The notes: generated from the sequence alone by a model not told the origin. DNA of 64,000 bases from JAWKWH01 sp041397625 (GCA_041397625.1 JAWKWH010000002.1:620001-684000), one strand, 5' to 3'. Shown: positions 52,310-61,675, counted from the first letter of the stretch. Translations and numbers: made by a program.

Positions 52310-53476
52310 ATGGTTGACGCCGAGGGCGCGATTTTGCCGAAAGCCGATTCAGGCTTGCGTCTGTCGCCCGTCATCCATTACGGCGGCGATGCGGCCGACG
52401 TTCACGCCACGGTCTGCCGGACCGCCGTCTCCGCGCCTGCGCAACACCCGCTGTGGGTCGAAACCCGGATGGCGCAATCGGGCGCCGACACGCTGGTCGC
52501 AGCGCTGCATGACGAAAGCGGCGCGCCGGTGTTCTCGCTACCGCTCGAAACGGCCGTGGCCAACGGCGTCAGGAGCGCGCGCTTCATGTCCGGCCCGCAC
52601 GCCAACGGCAATTTCGCGCCGACGGCCGCAGCCGCCCCGCCGATCGGTGCGGAAATGCTGTCGAGGCTGACGGATCGCCTGGCCCGGCAAAGACCGGATA
52701 TCGATCTGGTGCTGCTGGAGCGCCAGGCACCCTTAATCGACGGCCGCGACAATCCGTTGCTTGCCCTGCCACACAGCGCCAGTCCCAATCCAGCCCTGGC
52801 GGTCACGCTCGACGGCGGATTCGACGCCGTGCTGGCGCGAACAAGCGGCAAGCGCAAGCGCAAGAAGCACCGCTCGCAGAGGCGCAAATTCGAGGCGATG
52901 GGCGGGTGGCGGCGGTTTAGCGCCGACACGCCGGACGAGGTGTCGATGCTGCTCGATGCCTTCTTCGCCATGAAGCAGGCGCGTTTCCGCCAACTCGGCA
53001 TCCGCAACACGTTCGAGGCGGACGGCGTCCAACCGTTCTTTCGCCGGCTGTTCGTCGAAGCGCTCGCCGAACCACGGCCACCGTTTGTCCTGCACGGGCT
53101 GGAGGTGGGCGGCAAGGTCCGCGCGGTGACCGGTTCGAGCGTCAGCGGCGACCGGCTGGTCTGCGAATTCTCCTCCTTCGCAGACGATGACACAGCGCAT
53201 GCCAGTCCCGGCGATTTCCTGTTCTTCGAGAACATCCGCGAAGCCTGCGCGGACGGCCTGGCGGTCTATGATTTCAGCGTCGGCGACGAGGCCTACAAGC
53301 GACTGTGGTGCGATCGCGTGGAAACCCAGTTCGATTGCGCTATCCCGCTTTCGGCCAAGGGCCGGCTGGCGGCCATCGCCTACAGGGCCACCGGCGGGGC
53401 AAAGCGAGTGCTCAAATCCAACGAGGCGCTGTGGCAGGCCGCCAAGAAGCTGCGCCGGTCGGTCGCCGGCGACTGA
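52310..53476 (+). CDS. GNAT/FemAB-like acyltransferase (CelD/BcsL type)
   Basis: A 388-residue protein with two GNAT-like halves. The second half, containing MKQARFRQLGIRNTF, FVLHGLEVGGKVRAVTGSSVSGDRLVCEFSSFADDDTA and YDFSVGDEAYKRLWCD, matches the Acetyltransf_6 domain of proteins found in cellulose and exopolysaccharide loci. A lysine/arginine-rich stretch (SGKRKRKKHRSQRRKF) near residue 185 is striking and could bind phosphate or polymer. It probably acylates a polysaccharide precursor. Confidence 0.82.
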   Translation: MVDAEGAILPKADSGLRLSPVIHYGGDAADVHATVCRTAVSAPAQHPLWVETRMAQSGADTLVAALHDESGAPVFSLPLETAVANGVRSARFMSGPHANGNFAPTAAAAPPIGAEMLSRLTDRLARQRPDIDLVLLERQAPLIDGRDNPLLALPHSASPNPALAVTLDGGFDAVLARTSGKRKRKKHRSQRRKFEAMGGWRRFSADTPDEVSMLLDAFFAMKQARFRQLGIRNTFEADGVQPFFRRLFVEALAEPRPPFVLHGLEVGGKVRAVTGSSVSGDRLVCEFSSFADDDTAHASPGDFLFFENIREACADGLAVYDFSVGDEAYKRLWCDRVETQFDCAIPLSAKGRLAAIAYRATGGAKRVLKSNEALWQAAKKLRRSVAGD

Positions 53477-53505
53477 ACTCGATTGCATTGCCGGCGGGAT
53501 GGCGC

Positions 53506-55656
53506 TCAGGCGGCCGTGCGGTCGCCGACGGGCGAATGCGGCGGCTCGTGGCCGACAGGGCTTACCAGCAGGAGGTCGTCATAGCCACCGGCGCGCAGCG
53601 CGTCGGCGGCCTCGCGCACCGCCTTGTTCGACGGTTCGAGCGCGCTGATCAGCACCTCGGAACCCGGCGCCACCAGGCGGCGCACGCCCTCCACGTCGGC
53701 CGGACCGCACTCGACGATGACAATGTCGTAGGCCGTGGTCAGCGAATTCATGATGATCGGCAGGCGCTCGATCGCCCGCATGGCGCGCGCCGGATTGGCG
53801 GTGCCCGACGGAATGACGTCGCACTCCGAATAGAGATCGGAATGGATGACGTCGGTGAACTGGGCTTCGGATGCGAGCAGATTGGTGATGCCGGGCAGCA
53901 TGGCGCCGTTGAGCATCGGCCGCGCCGCCACGCCGTTGGCGGTCAGGTCCATCAGCAGCACGCGCAGGCCCGAATCGGCGATCTCGCGGGCGATCAGCAC
54001 CGCGGAGGCGGCCGCCTCGTCGCCCTCGGGCGAGACCAGGATCGCCCGTGTGGCGCCCTCGGCGATCAACCGGTCGGCGACCATCTGCACCGAAACCTTG
54101 TCCGCCGCGGCGTCCTCGGCCTGCGCAACCGGTTCCCCGGGCTCCAGCCTTGCAACCGGTTCAGAAACGCTGGGCTCGTTGGCCGGTTCGGCCTGCTGTG
54201 CGGCAGCGCGCAACGCCGGCATCTCGACTGCACGGGTGGGAACGTAAGCCACCTCGCGCCGGCGCATCGCCCGGCCGGAAAACAGTTCACGCATCAAAAG
54301 GCTCAGCACCATCACCAGCACGGTGGCGGCAAAGGCGGACACGCCGATCGGGATGAATTTGGGGAAATAGGGCTCGGCGGGAACCGTTGCTTCCTGGAAC
54401 ACGCGGGCATCGGCCGGCAGGTAATTGCGGTCACGCCGGGCGGCGGCCTCGCGATAGCGGGTCAGATAGGATTCGAGCAGTTCGCGCTGTGCCGCAGCCT
54501 CGCGCTCCAGCGCGCGCAGCTCCACCTGCTCCTCGCCGGCACGCGCCGATTCGGCCTTCAGCTTGTTGACGTCGGCGACCAGTTCGCGCTCGCGGATGCG
54601 CGCCGTCTCGGCTTCCGTCTTCAGACTGCGCAGCAGCTTGCGCGCTTCCGCGGCGATCTGGCCGTCGAGATCGGCCAGTTGCGAGCGCAGCGCCTTGATG
54701 CGCGGGTGGTTGCCAAGAAGCGTGGTCGACAGGTCGGCGATATCGGCCTTCAGTTCCACCTGGCGTTCGCGCAGCCGCTGGATGAGCTGCGAATCGAGCA
54801 CATCGGGAATGCTGTCGATCGAGGCGCCGTTCTCAAGCGCCCGTTCGACCGCGATCGCCTTTGCCTGGGCCGAAGACCGCGATGCGCGGACCCTGGACAG
54901 TTCCGTCGACAGTTCGGCCAGTTGCTGGGTCGCCAGCGGCGCGTCGTCCTCGCCGACGAAAATATCGGATTCGGCGCGGAATGAGGCAACCTTGGCCTCG
55001 GCCTCGCGCACCCGCGCCCGCAGGTCGTCGATTTCCTGTTCCAGCCATTCGGTAGCGTCGGAATTGGACTGCAGCTTGGCGTCTCGCTGGAGGTTTACAT
55101 AGGCCTCGGCAATGGCGCGCGGCACGGCGGCGGCCAGCCGCCGGTCGTTGGAGGAAAACTCGATGACGATGACGCGCGAATTGTCGACATGGGCGACGGT
55201 GAGTTTCTTGCGCAGCGTCTTGAGAACGCGCTCCTCGGCCGGAATCTCGCCGGGATCGTTCTTCAGTCCCGTAAGCACGAGCAGGCGGCCGACCGCCGAC
55301 ATGCCGACGGACTCGTCGAACTCGGCGCGGCTGGCGAGATCGAGCTTGGCGGCGACCTGCTTCAACAGGTCGGCGGAGGTGATCAGCTCGACCTGGCTGG
55401 CGACACCCTCCTGGTCGAGAATCGGCCTCTCGTCGTCCCTCGCCCCGTCGGGCCGCGTGTAGATCGATTCCCGCGTCTCGATCAGGATGCGCGTCTCGGC
55501 CTTGTATTTCGGCGGCAGCATCCACGCGACCGCGAGCGCCAGCGCAGCAACGGCCAGCGCCGTCAGCAGGATGCGCAGCCAGTTGTCCGCGATGCTGGAA
55601 ACCAGGGTGCCGAGATCGACATCAATGTCAGAATCGACCGTGTGAACGCCCGACAT
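53506..55656 (-). CDS. Wzc/ExoP-type polysaccharide co-polymerase with degenerate kinase domain
   Basis: A 716-residue inner membrane protein: Wzz domain with first helix at about 25-47, long periplasmic coiled coil (190-430), second helix at about 447-467, and a C-terminal domain (519-716) like bacterial tyrosine kinases. The kinase motifs are lost: Walker A reads SPEGDEAAASAV (no GKS/T), Walker A' is LLMDLTANG, Walker B is IVIVECGP, and there is no C-terminal tyrosine cluster. It should control chain length and link to the Wza-like channel, but not by autophosphorylation. Start ATG 55656; divergent from the export lipoprotein gene. Confidence 0.9.
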   Translation of the reverse strand: MSGVHTVDSDIDVDLGTLVSSIADNWLRILLTALAVAALALAVAWMLPPKYKAETRILIETRESIYTRPDGARDDERPILDQEGVASQVELITSADLLKQVAAKLDLASRAEFDESVGMSAVGRLLVLTGLKNDPGEIPAEERVLKTLRKKLTVAHVDNSRVIVIEFSSNDRRLAAAVPRAIAEAYVNLQRDAKLQSNSDATEWLEQEIDDLRARVREAEAKVASFRAESDIFVGEDDAPLATQQLAELSTELSRVRASRSSAQAKAIAVERALENGASIDSIPDVLDSQLIQRLRERQVELKADIADLSTTLLGNHPRIKALRSQLADLDGQIAAEARKLLRSLKTEAETARIRERELVADVNKLKAESARAGEEQVELRALEREAAAQRELLESYLTRYREAAARRDRNYLPADARVFQEATVPAEPYFPKFIPIGVSAFAATVLVMVLSLLMRELFSGRAMRRREVAYVPTRAVEMPALRAAAQQAEPANEPSVSEPVARLEPGEPVAQAEDAAADKVSVQMVADRLIAEGATRAILVSPEGDEAAASAVLIAREIADSGLRVLLMDLTANGVAARPMLNGAMLPGITNLLASEAQFTDVIHSDLYSECDVIPSGTANPARAMRAIERLPIIMNSLTTAYDIVIVECGPADVEGVRRLVAPGSEVLISALEPSNKAVREAADALRAGGYDDLLLVSPVGHEPPHSPVGDRTAA

Positions 55657-55714
55657 GGACCATACTCCGATACAAATGTGCCGGTTATGGTAAAGGCGCA
55701 TGGTAACCGGGCCG

Positions 55715-55761
55715 TTAAGATGCCGGTAACCGCTTGTTCGGATTGGTTAAGATTGACCTAA
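55715..55761. promoter_or_regulatory. Two CtrA-like sites in the polysaccharide promoter region
   Basis: TTAA-N7-GTAA at 55715-55729 and TTAA-N7-CTAA at 55747-55761, 32 bases apart (about three helical turns), each differ by one base from the CtrA consensus TTAA-N7-TTAA. They lie between the divergent co-polymerase and export genes in an AT-rich patch. Confidence 0.45.
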
Positions 55762-55909
55762 CGAGGCCCGTTTCGGCCTTTGCCGGACGGATCGGAATGG
55801 CAGGGCGACAGCCGATTTTACCGTCCATTAACCCTAACGGGATGATAACGGCAACACGTTCATGTTTCGCCGGTCGCCGATACCGGCAGCATTCAAGGGT
55901 GCGTGCTGG

Positions 55910-56464
55910 ATGAAGAAATTGCTCGCCATCGTGACGGTGCTTTTGGTCGCGGCCGGCTGCTCGAGCTACCGGCCCACCCCGGCCGCGTTCCACGAAGCGA
56001 TCACCAAGCCCTATGTGCTGGGCGCCGGCGACCGTATCCGGGTGACGGTGTTCGACCAGGAAGGCCTCAGCAACACCTACAGCATCGATCAGTCCGGTTA
56101 TCTGTCCTTTCCGCTTGTCGGCGCCGTTCCGGCTCGCGGTATGACCGCCCAGCAGATCGAGCAGGAAATCGCCGTCAAGCTGCGCGACGGCTATGTGCGC
56201 AACCCCGATGTCTCCGTCGAGATCGACCGCTACCGGCCGGTTTTCGTCATGGGCGAGGTCGGCGCGTCGGGCCAGTATTCCTACGTGCCTGGCATGACCG
56301 TGCAGAAGGCGATCGCGCTTGCCGGCGGCTTTTCGGCCAGGGCCAACCAGTCGAATGTCGATGTCACCCGCGACATTAACGGCCGGGTGATCACCGGCCG
56401 GGTGCTGACATCCGATCCGCTTCTGCCGGGCGACACGGTCTATGTGCGCGAACGGCTGTTCTGA
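55910..56464 (+). CDS. Wza/ExoF-like polysaccharide export lipoprotein
   Basis: A 184-residue outer-membrane-associated protein. Signal peptide with lipobox VAAGC (Cys near 18), Poly_export domain (about 42-115: YVLGAGDRIRVTVFDQEGLSNTY) and one SLBB domain (about 120-180: PVFVMGEVGASGQYSYVPGMTVQKAIALAGG). It forms the export channel for the polymer. ATG 55910 (MKKLLAIVTV) is preferred to 55862 because the lipoprotein signal begins there. It is shorter than Wza, which has further domains. Confidence 0.92.
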   Translation: MKKLLAIVTVLLVAAGCSSYRPTPAAFHEAITKPYVLGAGDRIRVTVFDQEGLSNTYSIDQSGYLSFPLVGAVPARGMTAQQIEQEIAVKLRDGYVRNPDVSVEIDRYRPVFVMGEVGASGQYSYVPGMTVQKAIALAGGFSARANQSNVDVTRDINGRVITGRVLTSDPLLPGDTVYVRERLF

Positions 56465-56506
56465 CCGGCTGCGCGTTCGAAGCGATGCGGGGGATGACCG
56501 AGGAAC

Positions 56507-57637
56507 GTGACCACGGGCCTTCGCATCGTTCACTGTTTCCGCTCGCCGGTGGGCGGGATTTTCCGTCACGTGCGCGACCTGGTGGCGGCGCAGAAGGCAG
56601 CCGGCCACCAGGTCGGCATCGTCTGCGATTCGGCGACCGGCGGCGCCTTCGAGGACGAGTTGTTCGCGCGGCTGGAGCCGGACCTGGCGCTCGGCATCAC
56701 ACGCATTCCCATGCAACGCCATATCGGCCCCGGCGATGTCGCCGCGGCATGGCGCACATTTCTCGCAATCAGGAAATTGAAGCCGGACGTCATTCACGGC
56801 CATGGCGCCAAGGGCGGCGCCTATGCGCGCGTGTTCGGCTCGCTGCTACGGGTATCAGGTTCCCGCGTTGCCCGTCTCTATTCGCCGCATGGCGGCAGCC
56901 TGCACTACGACGACGACAACATGTCGGGCAGGATGATCTTTCTGGCGGAACGCGTGATGGAACGGCGCACGGACCATCTGCTGTTCGTGTCGCGGTTCGA
57001 GCGCGATACCTACCGCCGCAAGGTCGGCGAACCGAAAACCGCCAACTCGGTTGTCTATAACGGTTTGCGGGAGGCCGAGTTCGAGCCGGTCAGACCGGCC
57101 ACCGGCGCGGCCGACTTCCTCTATATCGGCATGATGCGCGACCTGAAGGGTCCCGACATCTTCATCGATGCCCTGTCGCTTGCAAGCCGCCAGACCGGCC
57201 GCGATCTCAGCGCCGTGATGGTCGGCGACGGCGATGACCTGCCGAAGTACCGCGAGCAGGCCTGCAGGCTCGACCTCGCATCGAGGCTTCGGTTTCTGCC
57301 GCCCATGCCGGCGCGCGACGCCTTCGCCCTTGCCGGCACCATCGTCGTGCCGTCGCGGGCCGAGGCGATGCCCTACATCGTGCTCGAGGCGCTTGGCGCG
57401 GGCATGCCGATGATCGCCACCGATGTCGGCGGCATTCCGGAGATTTTCGACGACAAGCGCGATGCCCTCCGTCAGCCTCGGGCCTCCGACATCGCCGAGG
57501 CGATGGCCGAAGCGGCGACCGACCCGAAAGCCTACCGCCAGCGCATGCCCGAACTCGCCCGGCTGAAGGTAGATTTCTCCGTCGCCACCATGGCGGCGTC
57601 GATCGAGGCGGCCTATCGCGACGCAATCGCAAAATAG
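56507..57637 (+). CDS. Glycosyltransferase family 4
   Basis: A 376-residue GT-B glycosyltransferase. The N-terminal domain starts LRIVHCFRSPVGGIFRHVRDL; the C-terminal nucleotide-sugar site shows the E-x7-E motif in EAMPYIVLEALGAGMPMIATDVGG. It should add a sugar to a lipid-linked polysaccharide repeat unit on the cytoplasmic side. GTG start with GAGG five bases upstream. Only one glycosyltransferase of this kind is in the cluster, so the repeat unit is simple or other enzymes lie elsewhere. Confidence 0.92.
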   Translation: MTTGLRIVHCFRSPVGGIFRHVRDLVAAQKAAGHQVGIVCDSATGGAFEDELFARLEPDLALGITRIPMQRHIGPGDVAAAWRTFLAIRKLKPDVIHGHGAKGGAYARVFGSLLRVSGSRVARLYSPHGGSLHYDDDNMSGRMIFLAERVMERRTDHLLFVSRFERDTYRRKVGEPKTANSVVYNGLREAEFEPVRPATGAADFLYIGMMRDLKGPDIFIDALSLASRQTGRDLSAVMVGDGDDLPKYREQACRLDLASRLRFLPPMPARDAFALAGTIVVPSRAEAMPYIVLEALGAGMPMIATDVGGIPEIFDDKRDALRQPRASDIAEAMAEAATDPKAYRQRMPELARLKVDFSVATMAASIEAAYRDAIAK

Positions 57638-57702
57638 CGCCGCACATCAAGGCTTTCTTAGTGGGTTTCCCATAGGCTTGCGGTCAGCAAGCGGACCGTC
57701 CG

Positions 57703-59250
57703 ATGAACAAGTTCGACCCCGAGCAACGCTATTCCGGCGCCGCGGTGCGCAATTTCGACGACGGCACCGAGCCGGCCGAGATTGCCTCCGCGCCCGATAA
57801 GCTCAATTCGATCGCCGATCAGGTGGCGGCGCAGTATCGCCGCGACACCATGTCTCCGGCCATGTTCGGCGGGCTGTTCCGGCTGATCGAATTCACCTTG
57901 ATCGCGCTGTCCGGCTTCGTCGTTTACGGCCTCTATGTCGGCTTCGCCACAAAGCCGGTCTGGCACTATCCGGCAGTGATCCTCGCCGGCGCCACCCTGA
58001 CAGTGATCCTGCTCGAGTTCGCCGGCAACTACCGCATGTCGGTGCTGCGCGACCCGCTGCCGCGGCTGACCCGCGTGCTGTTGTCGTGGTGCGGGGTTTT
58101 CGCGCTGATGGCGCTCAGCGGCTTCTTCATGAAGATCTCGGCGGATTTCTCCCGCATCTGGTTTGCCGGCTGGTTCGGCAGCGGCCTGTTCTGCATGGCG
58201 ATGCTGCGGCTCGTCATGGCGCGGCTGATCCGCCGCTGGGCCCGCAACGGCACAATGGAACGGCGCGCCGTCATCGTCGGCGGCGGACCGGCCGCGGAGA
58301 CGCTGATCCGCGCCGTGGAGCGCCAGCCTGCCAACGACATCCGCATCTGCGGCATCTTCGATGATCGCGACGACGCACGCTCGCCGCCGATCGTCGCCGG
58401 CTATCCGAAGCTCGGCACCATTCCCGAACTGATCCGCTTTGCCCGCATCGCCCGCATCGACATGCTGATCGTGTCACTGCCGCTGACGGCCGAGGAACGG
58501 GTGCTGACGCTTCTGAAAAAGCTGTGGGTGCTGCCGGCGGACATCCGCCTTTCGGCGCACGCCAACCAGCTGCAGTTCCACCGCCGCTCCTATTCGTTCA
58601 TCGGCTCGGTACCGATGCTCGACATTTTCGACAAGCCGATCAGCGACTGGGATTCGGTGGCGAAACGCATGTTCGACATCGTGTTCTCGGCGCTTGGCCT
58701 GATCGTGCTGTCGCCGGTGATGCTGGCGACCGCCGTCGCCATCAAGCTGGAAAGCAAGGGACCGGTGATCTTCAGGCAAAAGCGCCACGGCTTCAACAAC
58801 GAGATCGTCGACGTCTACAAGTTTCGCTCGATGTATGTCGAGCAATGCGACCCGACGGCCAGAAACGCGGTCACCAGGGACGATCCGCGCGTCACCCGCG
58901 TCGGCCGCATCATCCGCAAGACCTCGATCGACGAGCTGCCGCAGTTCTTCAACGCGCTGATGGGCACGCTGTCGCTGGTCGGTCCGCGCCCGCACGCCAT
59001 TTCGGCGCAATCCCACAACCGCCTCTACCATGAAGTCGTCGACGGCTATTTCGCCCGCCACCGCGTCAAGCCCGGCGTGACCGGCTGGGCGCAGATCAAT
59101 GGCTGGCGCGGCGAGATCGACAGCGACGACAAGATCAAGATGCGCACCGAATTCGATCTCCACTACATCGAGAACTGGTCGCTTTGGTTCGACCTGAAAA
59201 TCCTGTTCCTGACACCGATCAGGCTGATGAACACGGAAAACGCCTATTGA
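57703..59250 (+). CDS. Undecaprenyl-phosphate sugar phosphotransferase (WcaJ/ExoY-like)
   Basis: A 515-residue polyprenyl glycosylphosphotransferase that starts the repeat unit by moving sugar-1-phosphate to undecaprenyl phosphate. Four N-terminal helices (about 58-175), a Rossmann-like CoA_binding_3 domain (about 185-300, with RRAVIVGGGPAAETLIRAV), a fifth helix, and the catalytic bacterial sugar transferase domain (320-515) with KRMFDIVFSALGLIVLSP, KFRSMYVE, TSIDELPQFFNALMGTLSLVGPRP and KPGVTGWAQINGWRG. Its stop overlaps the TTG start of the next gene by four bases. Confidence 0.95.
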   Translation: MNKFDPEQRYSGAAVRNFDDGTEPAEIASAPDKLNSIADQVAAQYRRDTMSPAMFGGLFRLIEFTLIALSGFVVYGLYVGFATKPVWHYPAVILAGATLTVILLEFAGNYRMSVLRDPLPRLTRVLLSWCGVFALMALSGFFMKISADFSRIWFAGWFGSGLFCMAMLRLVMARLIRRWARNGTMERRAVIVGGGPAAETLIRAVERQPANDIRICGIFDDRDDARSPPIVAGYPKLGTIPELIRFARIARIDMLIVSLPLTAEERVLTLLKKLWVLPADIRLSAHANQLQFHRRSYSFIGSVPMLDIFDKPISDWDSVAKRMFDIVFSALGLIVLSPVMLATAVAIKLESKGPVIFRQKRHGFNNEIVDVYKFRSMYVEQCDPTARNAVTRDDPRVTRVGRIIRKTSIDELPQFFNALMGTLSLVGPRPHAISAQSHNRLYHEVVDGYFARHRVKPGVTGWAQINGWRGEIDSDDKIKMRTEFDLHYIENWSLWFDLKILFLTPIRLMNTENAY

Positions 59251-60521
59251 GCGCGATCGTCGCCGAAACAGGGTCCGCCGCCGCCCTGCCCCGCGCGGCG
59301 ATCAACGCCAAGCTACAGGCGATGGTGCTGACCGCGGTCGCCGGGCTGGGCGTGTTTCTCTCCGGCTTCGTCATCCGCGAACCGGCACCCTACGAACTGT
59401 TCATGGCCGTGGTGATGGTGGCGTGGGCGCTGTTTGCCTTGCGCATCTCGCGCGCCGTGGCGCCGCTTTTGGCGCTCGTGGTCGCGTTCAACATCGGCGG
59501 CGCGGTCGCCATGACCCAGATGGGCGACCTTTACGAGACGCCGCTCTATCTCGCCGTGTCGCTATTTCTCGGCCTGACATCGGTGTTCTTCGCCTCCGTG
59601 GCAGGGCGCCGGCCGGAGCTTCTCGCCACGATGTTCAAGGCCTGGCTTGCCGCCGCGCTCATCACCAGCATCGCCGGCGTCATCGGCTATTTCGGCCTGG
59701 TGCCGGGCGCGGAAGTTTTCACCCGCTACGGTCGCGCGGCGGGCGTGTTCGAGGATCCAAACGTCTTCGGCCCGTTCCTGGTGCTGCCGGCGGTCTGGCT
59801 GATCCACCGGCTGCTCACCGGCGGTCTGCGCGACGCGCTTTGGGCGCTGCCGATGCTGCTGGTCGTCGTCGCCGGCATCTTCCTGTCGTTTTCGCGCGGT
59901 GCCTGGGGCCTGCTCGCGCTCTGTTCGGCGGTCCTGACCGTCGCGCTCGCGATCCAGAGCCGCAGCGGCGTTTTCCGGCTCAGGCTGGCGATCATGGCGT
60001 TCTGCGCCTTCGCCGTTCTCGCCCTCGCCCTGCTGGCGCTGCTGCAGATACCCGAGGTCGGCGACCTGTTCGCGGCCCGCGCCCAGCTCGTCCAGGACTA
60101 TGATGCCGGGCGCTTCGGCCGGTTTGCCCGCTTCGGCATCGGCCTGCAGATGGCAATGGAAAACCCGCTCGGCATCGGCGCGCTGGAATTCGGCCGCCTG
60201 CTTGGCGAGGACACGCACGACATCTGGCTCAAAACCCTGCTCGACTATTCCTGGCTCGGCTTCGCCGCCTTCCTGACGCTGATCTCATGGACATTTGCGG
60301 CCGGTTTAAAGATCCTGTTCCGTCCGCGCCCCTGGCAGCCATTCCTGCTTTGCGCCTATATCGTGCTCGTAGGCCACGTCGCGCTTGCAACCGTGATCGA
60401 CATCGACCACTGGCGCCATTTCTATCTCCTGCTCGGCATGGTCTGGGCCTGTTTCGCCCTGGAACAGCGCCATCAGGCGGCCCGCGCGGCGCGGGACCGG
60501 AGCGGCGGCGAATTCGGTTGA
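59247..60521 (+). CDS. Wzy/O-antigen ligase-like polymerase
   Basis: A 424-residue integral membrane protein with ten to twelve helices. A Wzy_C-like region lies at about 200-340, with FSRGAWGLLALCSAVLTVALA and a periplasmic loop containing QMAMENPLGIGALEFGRLLGEDTHDIWLKTLLDYSWLG, as in polymerases of exopolysaccharides. It should join repeat units in the periplasm. TTG start at 59247 overlaps the previous stop (TTGA); the nearest ATG (59321) would delete residues of the first part. No flippase gene (Wzx) is in the window. Confidence 0.9.
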   Translation: MSAIVAETGSAAALPRAAINAKLQAMVLTAVAGLGVFLSGFVIREPAPYELFMAVVMVAWALFALRISRAVAPLLALVVAFNIGGAVAMTQMGDLYETPLYLAVSLFLGLTSVFFASVAGRRPELLATMFKAWLAAALITSIAGVIGYFGLVPGAEVFTRYGRAAGVFEDPNVFGPFLVLPAVWLIHRLLTGGLRDALWALPMLLVVVAGIFLSFSRGAWGLLALCSAVLTVALAIQSRSGVFRLRLAIMAFCAFAVLALALLALLQIPEVGDLFAARAQLVQDYDAGRFGRFARFGIGLQMAMENPLGIGALEFGRLLGEDTHDIWLKTLLDYSWLGFAAFLTLISWTFAAGLKILFRPRPWQPFLLCAYIVLVGHVALATVIDIDHWRHFYLLLGMVWACFALEQRHQAARAARDRSGGEFG

Positions 60522-60556
60522 CCACAAGGTCGAATTGCCTATAGTCCGCGCCGGTT

Positions 60557-60633
<77 letters not shown>

Positions 60634-60733
60634 ATAAAACCAAGGACTTAACAGGAAGCTCACAGCCTCAAGAAAGAGGCCAAAAGGCCAAGGGTAACGA
60701 AGCGGGTAACGGGACACACTTGGAGGTAGACCA

Positions 60734-60964
60734 GTGAGCGATAAAGAGCTTCTAGACCACGTCGGCCATCTGGTGCGCATCCGGGACAGTTTGGTAATGG
60801 AACGTCGAGCATGTGCGGCCTATCCAGCCGACGAGCCGAAACATGCCGCGAAGAAAATATACGACGTCCAATTGCAAATCGACGCCATCGACCGGGCAAT
60901 TGAGGATGAGAAGCGCCCTGAGCCAAGAGTGTACGAGGAGCGCGGACTTCGACAGCTTGACTGA
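60734..60964 (+). CDS. Small hypothetical protein next to tRNA-Pro
   Basis: A 76-residue, charged, largely helical protein (SDKELLDHVGHLVRIRDSLVMERRACAAYPADEP...VQLQIDAIDRAIEDE) with no recognised family. GTG start with a strong TGGAGGT before it. It is the first gene after tRNA-Pro and has the lower GC of the island. It may be a remnant accessory phage gene. Confidence 0.65.
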   Translation: MSDKELLDHVGHLVRIRDSLVMERRACAAYPADEPKHAAKKIYDVQLQIDAIDRAIEDEKRPEPRVYEERGLRQLD

Positions 60965-61017
60965 CGGAGAAAACCGCCCCGGCCAGTAGACGGAGCGGCC
61001 CTTGATGTAATCGGAAG

Positions 61018-61329
61018 TCAGTCTGCTTCCGCGTCCAACGGGTCTTTGCCTTTGAGCATAAGATCCAAGGCGCTCTCCGCCTCCTCAATGAAATCGAGCG
61101 TCATGCTGTTCGCAAAGCAGAAACGCTCCCTCTCGAAGTCGGTGACATGGAATAAATTGACCTCAGGAGGATTCCGGAACGCTGACGCCGGCGCTACACA
61201 CATTCTCTCCAACAATTCTTGAAGAATGCTCGCCATGTTGTTGGCCTTCACCAGCATGTCACGCGCCCGGCAAATACTTGCGGAATTCGTGACGCGTCGC
61301 TGTTTCGTGATATTGGTTTGCTTAGCCAT
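61018..61329 (-). CDS. Hypothetical protein of the island
   Basis: A 103-residue soluble protein without recognised domain: basic N-terminus (KQTNITKQRRVTNSASICRARDM), a helix with MASILQELLERMC and an acidic C-terminus (EEAESALDLMLKGKDPLDAEAD). AAGGA seven bases before ATG 61329 sets the start. Lower GC than core genes. An operator-like palindrome lies 110 bases upstream. Confidence 0.6.
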   Translation of the reverse strand: MAKQTNITKQRRVTNSASICRARDMLVKANNMASILQELLERMCVAPASAFRNPPEVNLFHVTDFERERFCFANSMTLDFIEEAESALDLMLKGKDPLDAEAD

Positions 61330-61675
61330 AATTGATCCTTTCGCGATCGGTTCTGGTGAGGTCGGCGGGAGCGCTGCAATCGCCCCGTCGACCGTCTGAA
61401 GCATGACATCACATGCCACTTCTGTCACGCGCATAATGACGCATAATCAATGCGTTAGTGTATAAATTCGATACGTTTGCGCATCATTGGCGTCGGCGCT
61501 GTTCAAGCGGCATGGAAGCGCACACCTGATATCTATAACGCTGCGGATCGGAATTCCGGGCTAACGTCACCGCCAAAGACGACGCGTCAAGATAGGCCTC
61601 ATTCTCTCCATCCGTCGTGAAGAATTTTTACTTTTCACGGTGTGTGCGGCATCATCAAAATAGGGAGGGGAAGTG
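61330..61675. other. AT-rich control region of the island
   Basis: No gene is supported. It holds the ACGCAT-N5-ATGCGT palindrome at 61439-61455, tandem GCATAAT copies beside it (61431 and 61441) and a possible -10 (TATAAA near 61461). It looks like a divergent phage-type control region between the gene at 61018-61329 and the one at 61676. Confidence 0.5.
61439..61455. promoter_or_regulatory. Operator-like palindrome
   Basis: ACGCAT-aatca-ATGCGT is a perfect 6-5-6 palindrome followed 5-6 bases later by TATAAA. The overlap with a possible -10 is the usual design of a phage or island repressor operator. Confidence 0.5.
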
